From the NCBI RefSeq assembly GCF_002556545.1, contig NZ_CP022685.1:8286001-8350000 (forward strand): DNA of 64,000 nt. Reading direction: 5' to 3'. Under the pieces are notes generated by a model. The model was not told the origin of the DNA, did no database searches, and was given only the letters and a program-made list of their open reading frames with translations. This stretch comes from Streptomyces formicae. Lineage in GTDB: Bacteria; Actinomycetota; Actinomycetes; Streptomycetales; Streptomycetaceae. Positions 7,351-15,488 of this stretch are shown here, piece after piece. The position numbers were made by a program, and so were the translations under genes. Position 1 is the first letter of the stretch; every line of letters starts with the position of its first letter.

Positions 7351-8607
7351 TCAGACGCCGAAAGCGGCCGGATACCTGATCGTGCCCTGCGGTACGCACG
7401 AGGAATCGTCCGGACCGTTCAGGACGAGCGCCATCATGGCCTCGTCGGGCACCTCGAACCCTGGCCGGATTCCGAACCCGGAAGCGGGCTTGAAACCGAA
7501 CCTCGGGTAGTACGCGGGATGCCCGAGCACGAGGACGAGACGCTCCCCACGCGCGCGTGCCGCGTCCAGGAGCGCGCGGACGACGGCCGAACCGGCCCCC
7601 GTCCGCTGGTACTTCGGCAGTACGGCGACCGGCGCGAGGGCGAGCGCGGGCGCCCCGTCCACCCGGCAACGGGTGAGCAGCGCGTGCGCCGCGACCTCGC
7701 CGTCCGGCGCCTGCGCGACGTACGACAGGCCCGGCAGCCAGGCGTCGGCGTCGGTGCGCAGCGCGTCGACCAGGTCGGCCTCGTTCTCGGTGCCGAAGGC
7801 GGCGGCGTTCACTGCGTGCACGGTGGCCACGTCCGACTCCGTCTCGGGGCGGCAGGGCCACGCGTCCACGGGACGCAGGACGTAGCCCGTGTAGCCGAAC
7901 TCCGTCCCGTGCTCGCGCCGCATCGCGATCTCCTCGCGCGTGGCGGCGAGCGCCTCGGCCATGCCCGGGCTCTGCGGGGCGGCGGCGTCGGCGCGGGCGC
8001 CCAGCGGCCCGTAGTACTCGTCCCAGTCGGACTCGGGCTGCGCGTGCACGCCGAGCACGGAGTAACCGGCACCGGTGGCGGCCCTGAGGTTCTCCTCGCC
8101 CGTACGCAGCGGGTAGTGCTGGTCCCAGAACGCGCGCGCGGCGGCGGACGGCTCGGCGGTCGTCCACTCGCACTCGGTGAGGACGAGCGCCCCACCGGGG
8201 GCGAGCAGTCGGCGCCAGGCGCGCAGGGCGGTGTCGAAGCCGACGGCGTAGGCCGAGCTCTCCGCCCAGATCAGGTCGAACGAACCGTCCGGATGGGGGA
8301 GTTCGGTCATGTCGGCGTTGACGGCGGTGATCGATCCGGTGAGCCCGCGCGCCTCGGCGGACGCGCGGAGTTCGTCGAGGAACGGCTCGTGCAGATCGAC
8401 GGCGGTCACCTCGGCACCGGCCTCGGCGGCGAGCAGCAGCGCGGCACGGCCAGGACCGCAGCCCAGGTCGAGCACGCGCGGACGCTCGGGCAGCGCCCCC
8501 GCGAGGGAGAGCAGCCGCCGGGTGGTGGCGTCGGAGCCCGGGCCCTGCCGAGGCAGGCCGTGGTGCAGGGCGAAGAAGGCGTGGGTGATGGACGTGTTGT
8601 CAGTCAA
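7351..8607 (-). CDS. Methyltransferase-GNAT acetyltransferase fusion protein
   Basis: A 418-residue two-domain protein. Residues about 1-190 form a class I SAM-dependent methyltransferase with motif I 'RVLDLGCGPGRAALLLA' and post-I 'VTAVDLHEPF'. Residues about 260-400 form a GNAT N-acetyltransferase with the acetyl-CoA loop 'VLPKYQRTGAGSAVVRALL' and the yhbS-like tail 'VLGHPAYYPRFGFKPAS'. Joining the two suggests sequential or coordinated modification of one amine-bearing substrate, which is unknown. The start is TTG at 8607 with AAGGA about eight bases upstream. A short peptide-coding frame and a hairpin lie directly upstream, suggesting attenuation. Confidence 0.83.
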   Translation of the reverse strand: MTDNTSITHAFFALHHGLPRQGPGSDATTRRLLSLAGALPERPRVLDLGCGPGRAALLLAAEAGAEVTAVDLHEPFLDELRASAEARGLTGSITAVNADMTELPHPDGSFDLIWAESSAYAVGFDTALRAWRRLLAPGGALVLTECEWTTAEPSAAARAFWDQHYPLRTGEENLRAATGAGYSVLGVHAQPESDWDEYYGPLGARADAAAPQSPGMAEALAATREEIAMRREHGTEFGYTGYVLRPVDAWPCRPETESDVATVHAVNAAAFGTENEADLVDALRTDADAWLPGLSYVAQAPDGEVAAHALLTRCRVDGAPALALAPVAVLPKYQRTGAGSAVVRALLDAARARGERLVLVLGHPAYYPRFGFKPASGFGIRPGFEVPDEAMMALVLNGPDDSSCVPQGTIRYPAAFGV

Positions 8608-8635
8608 CGGGAAATCCTTGAGTGAAGGACGCGCG

Positions 8636-8664
8636 GACCTGACGTACGACTGCGTACGAAGGTC
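8636..8664 (-). promoter_or_regulatory. Hairpin between leader ORF and methyltransferase-GNAT gene
   Basis: Two self-complementary CGTACG hexamers separated by four bases sit inside GACCT/AGGTC outer arms (8636-8640 with 8660-8664). The structure overlaps the stop codon of the short upstream frame. A ribosome stopping or pausing there would therefore alter folding just before the AAGGA site of the downstream gene. Confidence 0.45.
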
Positions 8665-8731
8665 AGACGTGCGCCCGGAAAGTGGGGATGCACGTGTCGC
8701 CGCGCAGAGCAGCGCAAGCCACGACAGTCAT
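8663..8731 (-). CDS. Putative 22-aa leader peptide
   Basis: ATG at 8731 is preceded by a very strong GAGGAGGTGG ribosome site and opens a 22-codon frame, beginning MTVVACAALRGDTC and ending RAHV. It stops 55 bases before the TTG of the methyltransferase-GNAT gene. Two Cys codons and no other obvious amino-acid run are present. It lacks the RRHVDL core of the common Streptomyces leader peptides. The strength of the ribosome site is the main reason to believe that it is translated. Confidence 0.5.
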   Translation of the reverse strand: MTVVACAALRGDTCIPTFRAHV

Positions 8732-8810
8732 CAACCCACCTCCTCGGGAACTCAAGAACTCTGGCCACTGTAACACCGTCGGTGACAGAGCCCGTGGCGG
8801 CGTCACATGG

Positions 8811-9413
8811 CTACCCGTCGGCGAAGCTGTTCTCCACCACGACCTGCCGCACCCCGTTCGCGTCGTTCTGCAGGCGTTTGACCTGCATCACCACGGTGTT
8901 GTCCTCGGTCGTCCTGAAGCAGTAGGACTGGCCGATCTCGATGGTGGCCGTCCTCATCTCCGTGTCGGAGACGCGCTTGCGGCACTCCTCGACCGTCGGT
9001 TTGCCGCTCGCGGTGATGACGGCCATCGTCGCGCCGTTCATCACCGCGAGGGTGTCCCGGTCGCTTCCGACGACCTGCACGTCCGAGCCCGAGACCCGGG
9101 CGTCGGCGTGCGCCCACGGGCTGTCCAGGTCGTAGGGCTGGGCGGGCACGTTGAGGAAGAACTCGTTGCCGGGCTTCCAGGGCTGGGCCGGTTTGGCCCG
9201 GTGTTCGGGCGATGTGGTCGGCGGCGCGGCGGTCGGGCCGGGACCGCCGCCGCTGTCGGAGAGCTTGACGCCGATGACGGCCGCGGCGACCGCCCCGAGA
9301 GCGCCGATGACGGCGGTGGCGATCTGCCAGAACGGCCGCGGGCGGCCCAAGGAATCGGGATCGTGCCCCGGCCGCGGCGGACCGGGCGGGGCAGGAGGTT
9401 GTGGATGTGACAC
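8811..9413 (-). CDS. Single-pass membrane-anchored protein of unknown function
   Basis: A 200-residue protein with a Pro-rich cytoplasmic N-terminus ('HPQPPAPPGPPRPGHDP'), one transmembrane helix near residues 35-55 ('IATAVIGALGAVAAAVIGV'), a Gly/Pro/Thr-rich linker, and an extracellular domain of about 130 residues. That domain has two Cys residues ('VEECRKR' and 'QSYCFRTTE') that could form a disulphide. The fold is not recognised. GTG at 9413, preceded by GGGGGAAGG, gives this start; an upstream in-frame start at 9464 would add 17 residues. Its neighbours give no functional hint. Confidence 0.65.
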   Translation of the reverse strand: MSHPQPPAPPGPPRPGHDPDSLGRPRPFWQIATAVIGALGAVAAAVIGVKLSDSGGGPGPTAAPPTTSPEHRAKPAQPWKPGNEFFLNVPAQPYDLDSPWAHADARVSGSDVQVVGSDRDTLAVMNGATMAVITASGKPTVEECRKRVSDTEMRTATIEIGQSYCFRTTEDNTVVMQVKRLQNDANGVRQVVVENSFADG

Positions 9414-9533
9414 TGCCTTCCCCCGGAGCAAGTGCGTTTGTGAACTCTCCGTCGACTGTCCCACAAGAGCACGGGGGCGTGAAGGGAATTCCGCACTGTC
9501 AGGGGGCGCGCGGAGGTCCGCCGAGGGAGCCCG

Positions 9534-10472
9534 TCAGTGGCAGAGCTTCGCCTCGTGTTCCGCGTGGCCGCTCGGCTCCAGCTGGAAGGTGCAGTGCTCC
9601 AGGTCGAAGTGGTCGCCGAGGCAGCCCTGCAACTCGTGCAGCATCTTCTCGTGGCCGATCGCGTCGAGCGCGTCGGAGCTGACGACCACGTGCGCGGAGA
9701 GCACGGGCATGCCCGAGGTGATCGTCCAGGCGTGCAGGTCGTGGACGTCCTCGACGCCGGGCAGGTCGAGCATGTGGGCCCGCACCTCACCCATGTCGAC
9801 GTCCTTGGGCGCCGATTCGAGCAGCACGTTCAGCGTCTCCTTGAGCAGCTTCACCGTACGCGGGACGATCATGAAGCCGATGACGAGCGAGGCGATCGGG
9901 TCGGCGGCCTGCCAGCCGGTGAGCATGATGACGCTCGCCGCGATGATCACCGTCAGCGAGCCCAGGGTGTCCGCGAGGACCTCGAGGAAGGCGCCGCGCA
10001 CGTTGAGGCTGTCCTTCTGGCCGCGCATCAGCAGCGACAGCGAGATCATGTTCGCCACGAGTCCGAAGACGCCGAAGAACACGGCGAGGCCGCCCTCCGT
10101 CTGCGCGGGCGTGATGAACCGCTCGACCGCCTCGTAGAGCACGTAGCCGCCGACGCCGAGCAGCAGCAGACAGTTGGCGAGCGCGGCGAGGATCTCGGCG
10201 CGCGCGTAGCCGAAGGTGCGGTTCGCGGTGGGCGGTCTGTTCGCGAAGTGAATCGCGAGCAGGGCCATGCCGAGCCCGAGCGCGTCCGTCGCCATGTGCG
10301 CCGAGTCCGCGATGAGCGCGAGCGAATCGGCCATGAGGCCGCCGATGATCTGGGCGAACATCACGATGATCGTGATGGTGAGCGCTATGCGCAGCCGCCC
10401 CTTGTAGGCGTTGGCCGCCGTCCCCGTCGTCGGTGCCCCGTGTGTGTGTCCGTGATCGTGCCCAGCCCCCAT
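9534..10472 (-). CDS. Cation diffusion facilitator (CDF) family metal transporter
   Basis: A 312-residue CDF transporter of the CzcD/ZitB type. It has a His-rich N-terminus ('HDHGHTHG'), about six transmembrane helices and a C-terminal cytoplasmic domain. Metal-site residues in helices 2 and 5 are visible in 'LIADSAHMATDALGL' and 'FLEVLADTLGS'. It probably exports Zn2+ or a similar divalent cation in exchange for protons. GGGAGGG lies upstream of the ATG. No metal-responsive regulator is adjacent, so its control is not evident. Confidence 0.9.
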   Translation of the reverse strand: MGAGHDHGHTHGAPTTGTAANAYKGRLRIALTITIIVMFAQIIGGLMADSLALIADSAHMATDALGLGMALLAIHFANRPPTANRTFGYARAEILAALANCLLLLGVGGYVLYEAVERFITPAQTEGGLAVFFGVFGLVANMISLSLLMRGQKDSLNVRGAFLEVLADTLGSLTVIIAASVIMLTGWQAADPIASLVIGFMIVPRTVKLLKETLNVLLESAPKDVDMGEVRAHMLDLPGVEDVHDLHAWTITSGMPVLSAHVVVSSDALDAIGHEKMLHELQGCLGDHFDLEHCTFQLEPSGHAEHEAKLCH

Positions 10473-10651
10473 GGAGCCGCCCTCCCGCGTCGGTCATCGG
10501 TCTGCTGTCCGTTGGTCGCGAGACGACAGTGAACTACGGGTGGGGGGTATCGCGCAACGCTGCACTGAACACCGTTGTCATGTGCCCTGACCTGCGAAAA
10601 TGGCAACGATTGCCGGTAGGGGAAGGGGTGCAGGTCAGGGCTCCGCGACGA

Positions 10652-11635
10652 TCACGCGCGAGGGGCTCCCGGGTGGTGCAGACACCATCCGGCCCACGCC
10701 GACTCGACCATCTCGCGCACCCCGCGCCGGGCGGTCCAGCCCAGTTCGCGCGCGGCGAGCGAGGCGTCGGCGACGGCGCGCGGGGAGTCCCCGGCGCGCA
10801 GCGGCTCCACCACGGCGGGACGGCGGTCGCCGCTCACCTCGCCGATGAGGGTCACCAGTTCGCGTACGGAAACGCCCTCGCCCCTGCCGATGTTCACCGT
10901 CAGATCGCCCCCGTCGGCGCCCGCGAGCCGACGGGCCGCCGCCAGATGGGCCTCCGCGAGGTCGGACACGTGGATGTAGTCCCGCACGCAGGTGCCGTCC
11001 GGGGTCGGATGGGTGTCGCCGAAGATCCGCGGCGACTCGTCGCGGGTCAGCCGGTCGAAGACCATCGGGATCACGTTGTAGACACCGGTGTCCGCGAGCT
11101 CGGGGCTCGCCGCGCCCGCCACGTTGAAGTAGCGCAGGCACACGGTCGCCATGCCGTGCGCCCGCCCGGCCGCCCGCACCAGCCACTCACCGGCGAGCTT
11201 CGTCTCGCCGTAGGGGCTCACCGGAACGCACGGGGTGTCCTCGGAGACCAGGTCCACGTCCGGCGGGTTGCCGTACACCGCCGCCGACGAGGAGAACACG
11301 AACCGCCGCACACCCGCCTCGGCCGCCGCCTCGAGCAGCGTCGTCAGGCCGCCCAGGTTCTCCCGGTAGTAGCGCAGCGGCTGCTCCACCGACTCCCCGA
11401 CCTGCTTGCGGGCGGCCAGGTGCACGATGCCCGTCACGCCGTGTTCGGCCAGGACCCGGCGCAGCAGGTCCGCGTCGAGCGACGAGCCCTTGACGAGCGG
11501 CACGTCCTCCGGCAGCCGCTGCGGCACCCCTGAGGAAATGTCGTCCAGTACGACGACGTCCTCCCCGGCGGCGGCCATCACCCGCACCACATGTGCCCCG
11601 ATATATCCTGCTCCGCCTGTGATCAGCCATGTCAT
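10652..11635 (-). CDS. galE: UDP-glucose 4-epimerase
   Basis: A 327-residue extended short-chain dehydrogenase/reductase that interconverts UDP-glucose and UDP-galactose. It has the N-terminal NAD-binding 'WLITGGAGYIGAHVVRVM', a catalytic Ser-Tyr-Lys set in 'FVFSSSAAVYG' and 'SPYGETKLAGE', and the GalE-type 'RDYIHVSDLAEAHL'. ATG at 11635 is preceded by AGGGTGGG. It is divergent from the phospho-glycoconjugate operon that follows and might supply sugar nucleotides to its glycosyltransferase; this link is inference from position. Confidence 0.92.
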   Translation of the reverse strand: MTWLITGGAGYIGAHVVRVMAAAGEDVVVLDDISSGVPQRLPEDVPLVKGSSLDADLLRRVLAEHGVTGIVHLAARKQVGESVEQPLRYYRENLGGLTTLLEAAAEAGVRRFVFSSSAAVYGNPPDVDLVSEDTPCVPVSPYGETKLAGEWLVRAAGRAHGMATVCLRYFNVAGAASPELADTGVYNVIPMVFDRLTRDESPRIFGDTHPTPDGTCVRDYIHVSDLAEAHLAAARRLAGADGGDLTVNIGRGEGVSVRELVTLIGEVSGDRRPAVVEPLRAGDSPRAVADASLAARELGWTARRGVREMVESAWAGWCLHHPGAPRA

Positions 11636-11893
11636 GGGCGCCCACCCTAAGCGAACGCTATGCGGGCAAGACGGGCGCGGTTTGTGGGGGCGGCCCCCGA
11701 TCGACCATGATGATCGCGAACGCCGAGGCCCTGGCAGGTCGCGTTGATCGCGCCGTGAACGGGTGGTGAATTCCCGCTTCCCAGCATCCGATAGCCTCTG
11801 CCGACATGCCGCCAGGCCAGCCATGGCCAGGGGCACCCCCCTTCACGCATGCGCCCGGCGCGAGCCGCGCCGGGATTCAAGGAGTGAGTTCGT

Positions 11894-13687
11894 CTGTCGA
11901 CCGCCATCCTCACCGGACAGCCGGTCCCCGGGTCGCCGCTCGAAGGTGATCTGCGGTCCCTCGGCTTCGACGTGCGGGTCGCCTCGGACGCGGCGGACGC
12001 GCAGACGCTGCTCGCGGCGGTCCCCGCCGACCAGCGGGTCGCGGTCGTCGACGCGCGCTTCGTCGGCCACGTCCACGCCCTGCGCCTCGGTCTCACCGAC
12101 CCCCGCTTCGCCACCGCGGCGGTGCCCGGCGCCGTCACGGCCAAGCCCGAGGCCCGCAAGGAACTGACGAGCGCCCTGCGCACCACGGCGGGCACCACCG
12201 GCGGCGTCGTGACGCTCGACGCGCTCCCCGACCTCGTCGCCTCGGCGCTGGAGTCGGCCGACACCGACGTGCACCGCCCCGAGCTCGGCACCCTCGTCGC
12301 CACCGTGCCCAGCGACCCGCAGACCCGCAACGAGGCGCGGCAGGCCGTCGCCGCCGTCGACGACGAGGCCGTCCGCCTGCGGACCGCGGTCAAGTCGCGG
12401 GACGGCTTCTTCACGACGTACTGCATCTCCCCGTACTCCCGCTACATCGCGCGCTGGTGCGCCCGCCGGGGCCTGACCCCGAACCAGGTCACCACGGCCT
12501 CGCTGCTCACCGCCCTGATCGCGGCGGGCTGCGCGGCGACCGGCACCCGCGGCGGCTTCGTCGCGGCGGGACTGCTGCTCCTCTTCTCCTTCGTCCTTGA
12601 CTGCACGGACGGACAGCTCGCCCGCTACTCCCTGCAGTACTCGACGCTCGGCGCCTGGCTGGACGCGACGTTCGACCGCGCCAAGGAGTACGCCTACTAC
12701 GCGGGTCTCGCGCTCGGCGCGGCCCGCGGCGGCGACGACGTGTGGGCGCTCGCGCTCGGGGCGATGGTCCTGCAGACCTGTCGGCACGTCGTGGACTTCT
12801 CCTTCAACGAGGCGAACCACGACGCCACCGCCAACACCAGCCCCACCGCCGCCCTCTCGGACAAGCTCGACAGCGTCGGGTGGACGGTCTGGGTGCGCCG
12901 GATGATAGTGCTGCCGATCGGCGAACGCTGGGCGATGATCGCGGTGCTCACCGCGGTCACCACCCCGCGCGTCACGCTCGTCGTCCTGATCATCGGCTGC
13001 GCGCTCGCCGCCTGCTACACCACGGCGGGACGCGTCCTGCGCTCCCTGACCCGCAAGGCGACCCGCACCGACCGTGCCGCGCTGGCCCTCGGCGAGCTCG
13101 CCGACAACGGCCCGCTGGCGTCGGCGTTCGCCGCGCTCAAGCGGGGCCGCCTGCCGCTGCCCGCGCCCGTCACCGCCTTCGTCGGCGGCGCCGCCCTCGT
13201 CGCGGTGGCCGCCTTCACCTCCTACGGCAGCCCGTGGGTGGTCGTCGCCGCCGTCGTGTACGTCATCACCTCCGGCCTCGCGCTCTCGCGCTCCCTCAAG
13301 GCCCCCCTGGACTGGCTGGTTCCGCCGTTCTTCCGCGCGGCCGAGTACGGCACGGTCCTGGTACTGGCGGCCAAAGCCGATGTGAACGGAGCGCTGCCCG
13401 CGGCTTTCGGGCTGGTGGCCGCGGTCGCCTACCATCACTACGACACGGTGTACCGCATCAAGGGCGGCACCGGCGCGCCCCCGCGCTGGCTGGTGCGGGC
13501 CATCGGCGGCCAAGAAGGCAGGACCCTCGTGGTCGCGCTCGCCGCCGCCCTGCTGCCCACCACAGATTTCACCGTCGCGCTCACGGCACTCGCCGTGGCC
13601 GTGGCACTCGTGGTGCTCGTCGAGAGCATCCGCTTCTGGGTCTCTTCCGGAGCACCCGCCGTACACGATGAAGGAGAACCCGCATGA
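11894..13687 (+). CDS. DUF5941-type CDP-alcohol phosphatidyltransferase
   Basis: A 597-residue membrane protein. From about residue 160 it has a CDP-alcohol phosphotransferase domain with the full motif: Asp236, Asp239, Gly240, Ala243, Arg244, Gly253, Asp257 and Asp261 in 'DCTDGQLAR...GAWLDATFD'. Many hydrophobic helices follow. Residues about 1-150 form a soluble domain without a recognisable active site, placed where bifunctional inositol-phosphate enzymes carry a nucleotidyltransferase. The next gene supplies a stand-alone nucleotidyltransferase. Conservation of the first residues suggests CTG at 11894 as start, behind AAGGAG; otherwise GTG at 11972. It heads the operon, and its stop overlaps the next ATG. 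Confidence 0.82.
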   Translation: MSTAILTGQPVPGSPLEGDLRSLGFDVRVASDAADAQTLLAAVPADQRVAVVDARFVGHVHALRLGLTDPRFATAAVPGAVTAKPEARKELTSALRTTAGTTGGVVTLDALPDLVASALESADTDVHRPELGTLVATVPSDPQTRNEARQAVAAVDDEAVRLRTAVKSRDGFFTTYCISPYSRYIARWCARRGLTPNQVTTASLLTALIAAGCAATGTRGGFVAAGLLLLFSFVLDCTDGQLARYSLQYSTLGAWLDATFDRAKEYAYYAGLALGAARGGDDVWALALGAMVLQTCRHVVDFSFNEANHDATANTSPTAALSDKLDSVGWTVWVRRMIVLPIGERWAMIAVLTAVTTPRVTLVVLIIGCALAACYTTAGRVLRSLTRKATRTDRAALALGELADNGPLASAFAALKRGRLPLPAPVTAFVGGAALVAVAAFTSYGSPWVVVAAVVYVITSGLALSRSLKAPLDWLVPPFFRAAEYGTVLVLAAKADVNGALPAAFGLVAAVAYHHYDTVYRIKGGTGAPPRWLVRAIGGQEGRTLVVALAAALLPTTDFTVALTALAVAVALVVLVESIRFWVSSGAPAVHDEGEPA

Positions 13688-14436
13688 TCGGCCTCGTCCT
13701 GGCCGCCGGCGCCGGCCGGCGTCTGCGCCCCTACACCGAAACGCTGCCGAAGGCGCTGGTGCCCGTCGTGGGCGAGGGAACCGAGAACGAGCTGGCCGTC
13801 CTCGACCTCACCCTGAAGAACTTCGCCGAGATCGGCCTGACCGAGGTCGCGATCATCGTCGGGTACCGCAAGGAGGCGGTCTACGACCGCAAGGCGGCGC
13901 TCGAGGCCAAGTACGGCGTCAAGCTGACCCTGATCGACAACGACAAGGCCGAGGAGTGGAACAACGCCTACTCCCTGTGGTGCGGCCGTGACGCGATCAA
14001 GCACTCGGTGATCCTCGCCAACGGCGACACCGTGCACCCGGTCTCCGTCGAGAAGACGCTGCTCGCCGCCCGCGGCGACGGCAAGAAGATCATCCTCGCC
14101 CTCGACACGGTGAAGAACCTCGCCGACGAGGAGATGAAGGTCATCGTGGACCCCGCCAAGGGCGTCCAGAAGATCACCAAGCTCATGGACCCGGCGACGG
14201 CCACCGGTGAGTACATCGGCGTCACCCTCATCGAGGGCGAGGCGGCCGACGAGCTCGCCGACGCGCTGAAGACCACCTTCGAGCGCGACCCCGACCTCTA
14301 CTACGAGGACGGCTACCAGGAGCTCGTGAACCGCGGCTTCAAGATCGATGTGGCGCCGATCGGCGACGTCAAGTGGGTCGAGATCGACAACCACGAGGAC
14401 CTCGCCAAGGGCCGGGAGATCGCGTGCCAGTACTGA
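13684..14436 (+). CDS. Sugar/alcohol-phosphate nucleotidyltransferase
   Basis: A 250-residue NTP transferase with the canonical N-terminal 'LVLAAGAGRRLRPYTETLPK' signature and later metal-binding aspartates ('ILANGDTVHP', 'VEIDNHEDL'). It resembles LicC/GlmU-type cytidylyl- or nucleotidyltransferases. Given flanking CDP-alcohol phosphotransferases and a glycerol-1-phosphate dehydrogenase-like gene, I infer that it activates a polyol phosphate, possibly sn-glycerol-1-phosphate, as its CDP derivative. Substrate identity is not provable from sequence. It overlaps the previous gene by ATGA and the following one by 13 bp, so translation is tightly coupled. Confidence 0.85.
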   Translation: MIGLVLAAGAGRRLRPYTETLPKALVPVVGEGTENELAVLDLTLKNFAEIGLTEVAIIVGYRKEAVYDRKAALEAKYGVKLTLIDNDKAEEWNNAYSLWCGRDAIKHSVILANGDTVHPVSVEKTLLAARGDGKKIILALDTVKNLADEEMKVIVDPAKGVQKITKLMDPATATGEYIGVTLIEGEAADELADALKTTFERDPDLYYEDGYQELVNRGFKIDVAPIGDVKWVEIDNHEDLAKGREIACQY

Positions 14437-15488
14437 CGAGGCTCATCCCCTCGCCGGTCGTCGTCGACATCCGGCCGGGGGCGCTCAACGACCTGGCCGG
14501 TGTCCTCGCCGACCAGCGGATCTGCTCGTCGACCGGCAAGCTCGCCATCGCCATCAGCGGCGGCTCCGGCGCGGTCCTGCGGGAGCGCCTGATGTCGTCG
14601 CTGCCCGGCGCCGAGTGGTTCGAGGTGGGCGGCGGCACCCTCGATGACGCCATCAAGCTCGCCGACGCCATGAAGAAGGGCCGCTACGACGCCGTCGTCG
14701 GCCTCGGTGGCGGCAAGATCATCGACTGCGCCAAGTTCGCCGCGGCGCGCGTCGGCCTGCCGCTGGTCGCCGTCGCGACGAACCTGTCGCACGACGGCCT
14801 CTGCTCGCCCGTCGCGACCCTCGACAACGACGCGGGCCGCGGTTCGTACGGCGTGCCCAACCCGATAGCGGTCGTCATCGACCTCGACGTCATCCGTGAG
14901 GCGCCGGTCCGCTTCGTCCGCTCGGGCATCGGTGACGCCCTGTCCAACATCTCCGCGATCGCGGACTGGGAGCTCGCGGCGCGCGAGCGCGGCGAGGACA
15001 TCGACGGTCTCGCGGCCGCGATGGCCCGCCAGGCGGGCGAGGCCGTGCTCCGCCACCCCGGCGGCGTCGGCGACGACGCCTTCTTGCAGGTCCTCGCCGA
15101 GGGTCTGGTCCTCACGGGCATCGCGATGTCGGTCTCGGGTGACTCCCGTCCGGCGTCCGGCGCCTGCCACGAGATCAACCACGCCTTCGACCTCCTCTTC
15201 CCCAAGCGCGCCGCGAGCCACGGCGAGCAGTGCGGCCTCGGCGCGGCCTTCGCGATGCACCTGCGCGGTGCCCGCGAGGAGTCGGGGTTCATGGCCCAGG
15301 TGCTGCGCCGCCACGGCCTGCCGGTGCTGCCGGAGGAGATCGGATTCACCGTGGACGAGTTCGTGAAGGTCGTGGAGTTCGCTCCGCAGACCAGGCCGGG
15401 CCGCTACACGATCCTCGAACACCTCGACCTGTCCACCGACCAGATCAGGGACGCATACGCCGACTATGCAAAAGCCATCGGTAGCTGA
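14424..15488 (+). CDS. Glycerol-1-phosphate dehydrogenase-like (iron-containing alcohol dehydrogenase family)
   Basis: A 354-residue member of the dehydroquinate synthase-like/Fe-ADH superfamily, closest by eye to sn-glycerol-1-phosphate dehydrogenases (archaeal EgsA, Bacillus AraM). It shows the NAD-binding glycine run 'GLGGGKIIDCAKF', the G1PDH-type 'VATNLSHDGLCSPVATL', and metal-ligand histidines in 'SGACHEINHAFDLLF' and 'ASHGEQCGLG'. The expected reaction is reduction of dihydroxyacetone phosphate to sn-glycerol-1-phosphate, the stereoisomer opposite to bacterial lipid glycerol. The start is GTG at 14424, inside the preceding gene. A different ketose-phosphate substrate remains possible. 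Confidence 0.8.
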   Translation: MPVLTRLIPSPVVVDIRPGALNDLAGVLADQRICSSTGKLAIAISGGSGAVLRERLMSSLPGAEWFEVGGGTLDDAIKLADAMKKGRYDAVVGLGGGKIIDCAKFAAARVGLPLVAVATNLSHDGLCSPVATLDNDAGRGSYGVPNPIAVVIDLDVIREAPVRFVRSGIGDALSNISAIADWELAARERGEDIDGLAAAMARQAGEAVLRHPGGVGDDAFLQVLAEGLVLTGIAMSVSGDSRPASGACHEINHAFDLLFPKRAASHGEQCGLGAAFAMHLRGAREESGFMAQVLRRHGLPVLPEEIGFTVDEFVKVVEFAPQTRPGRYTILEHLDLSTDQIRDAYADYAKAIGS

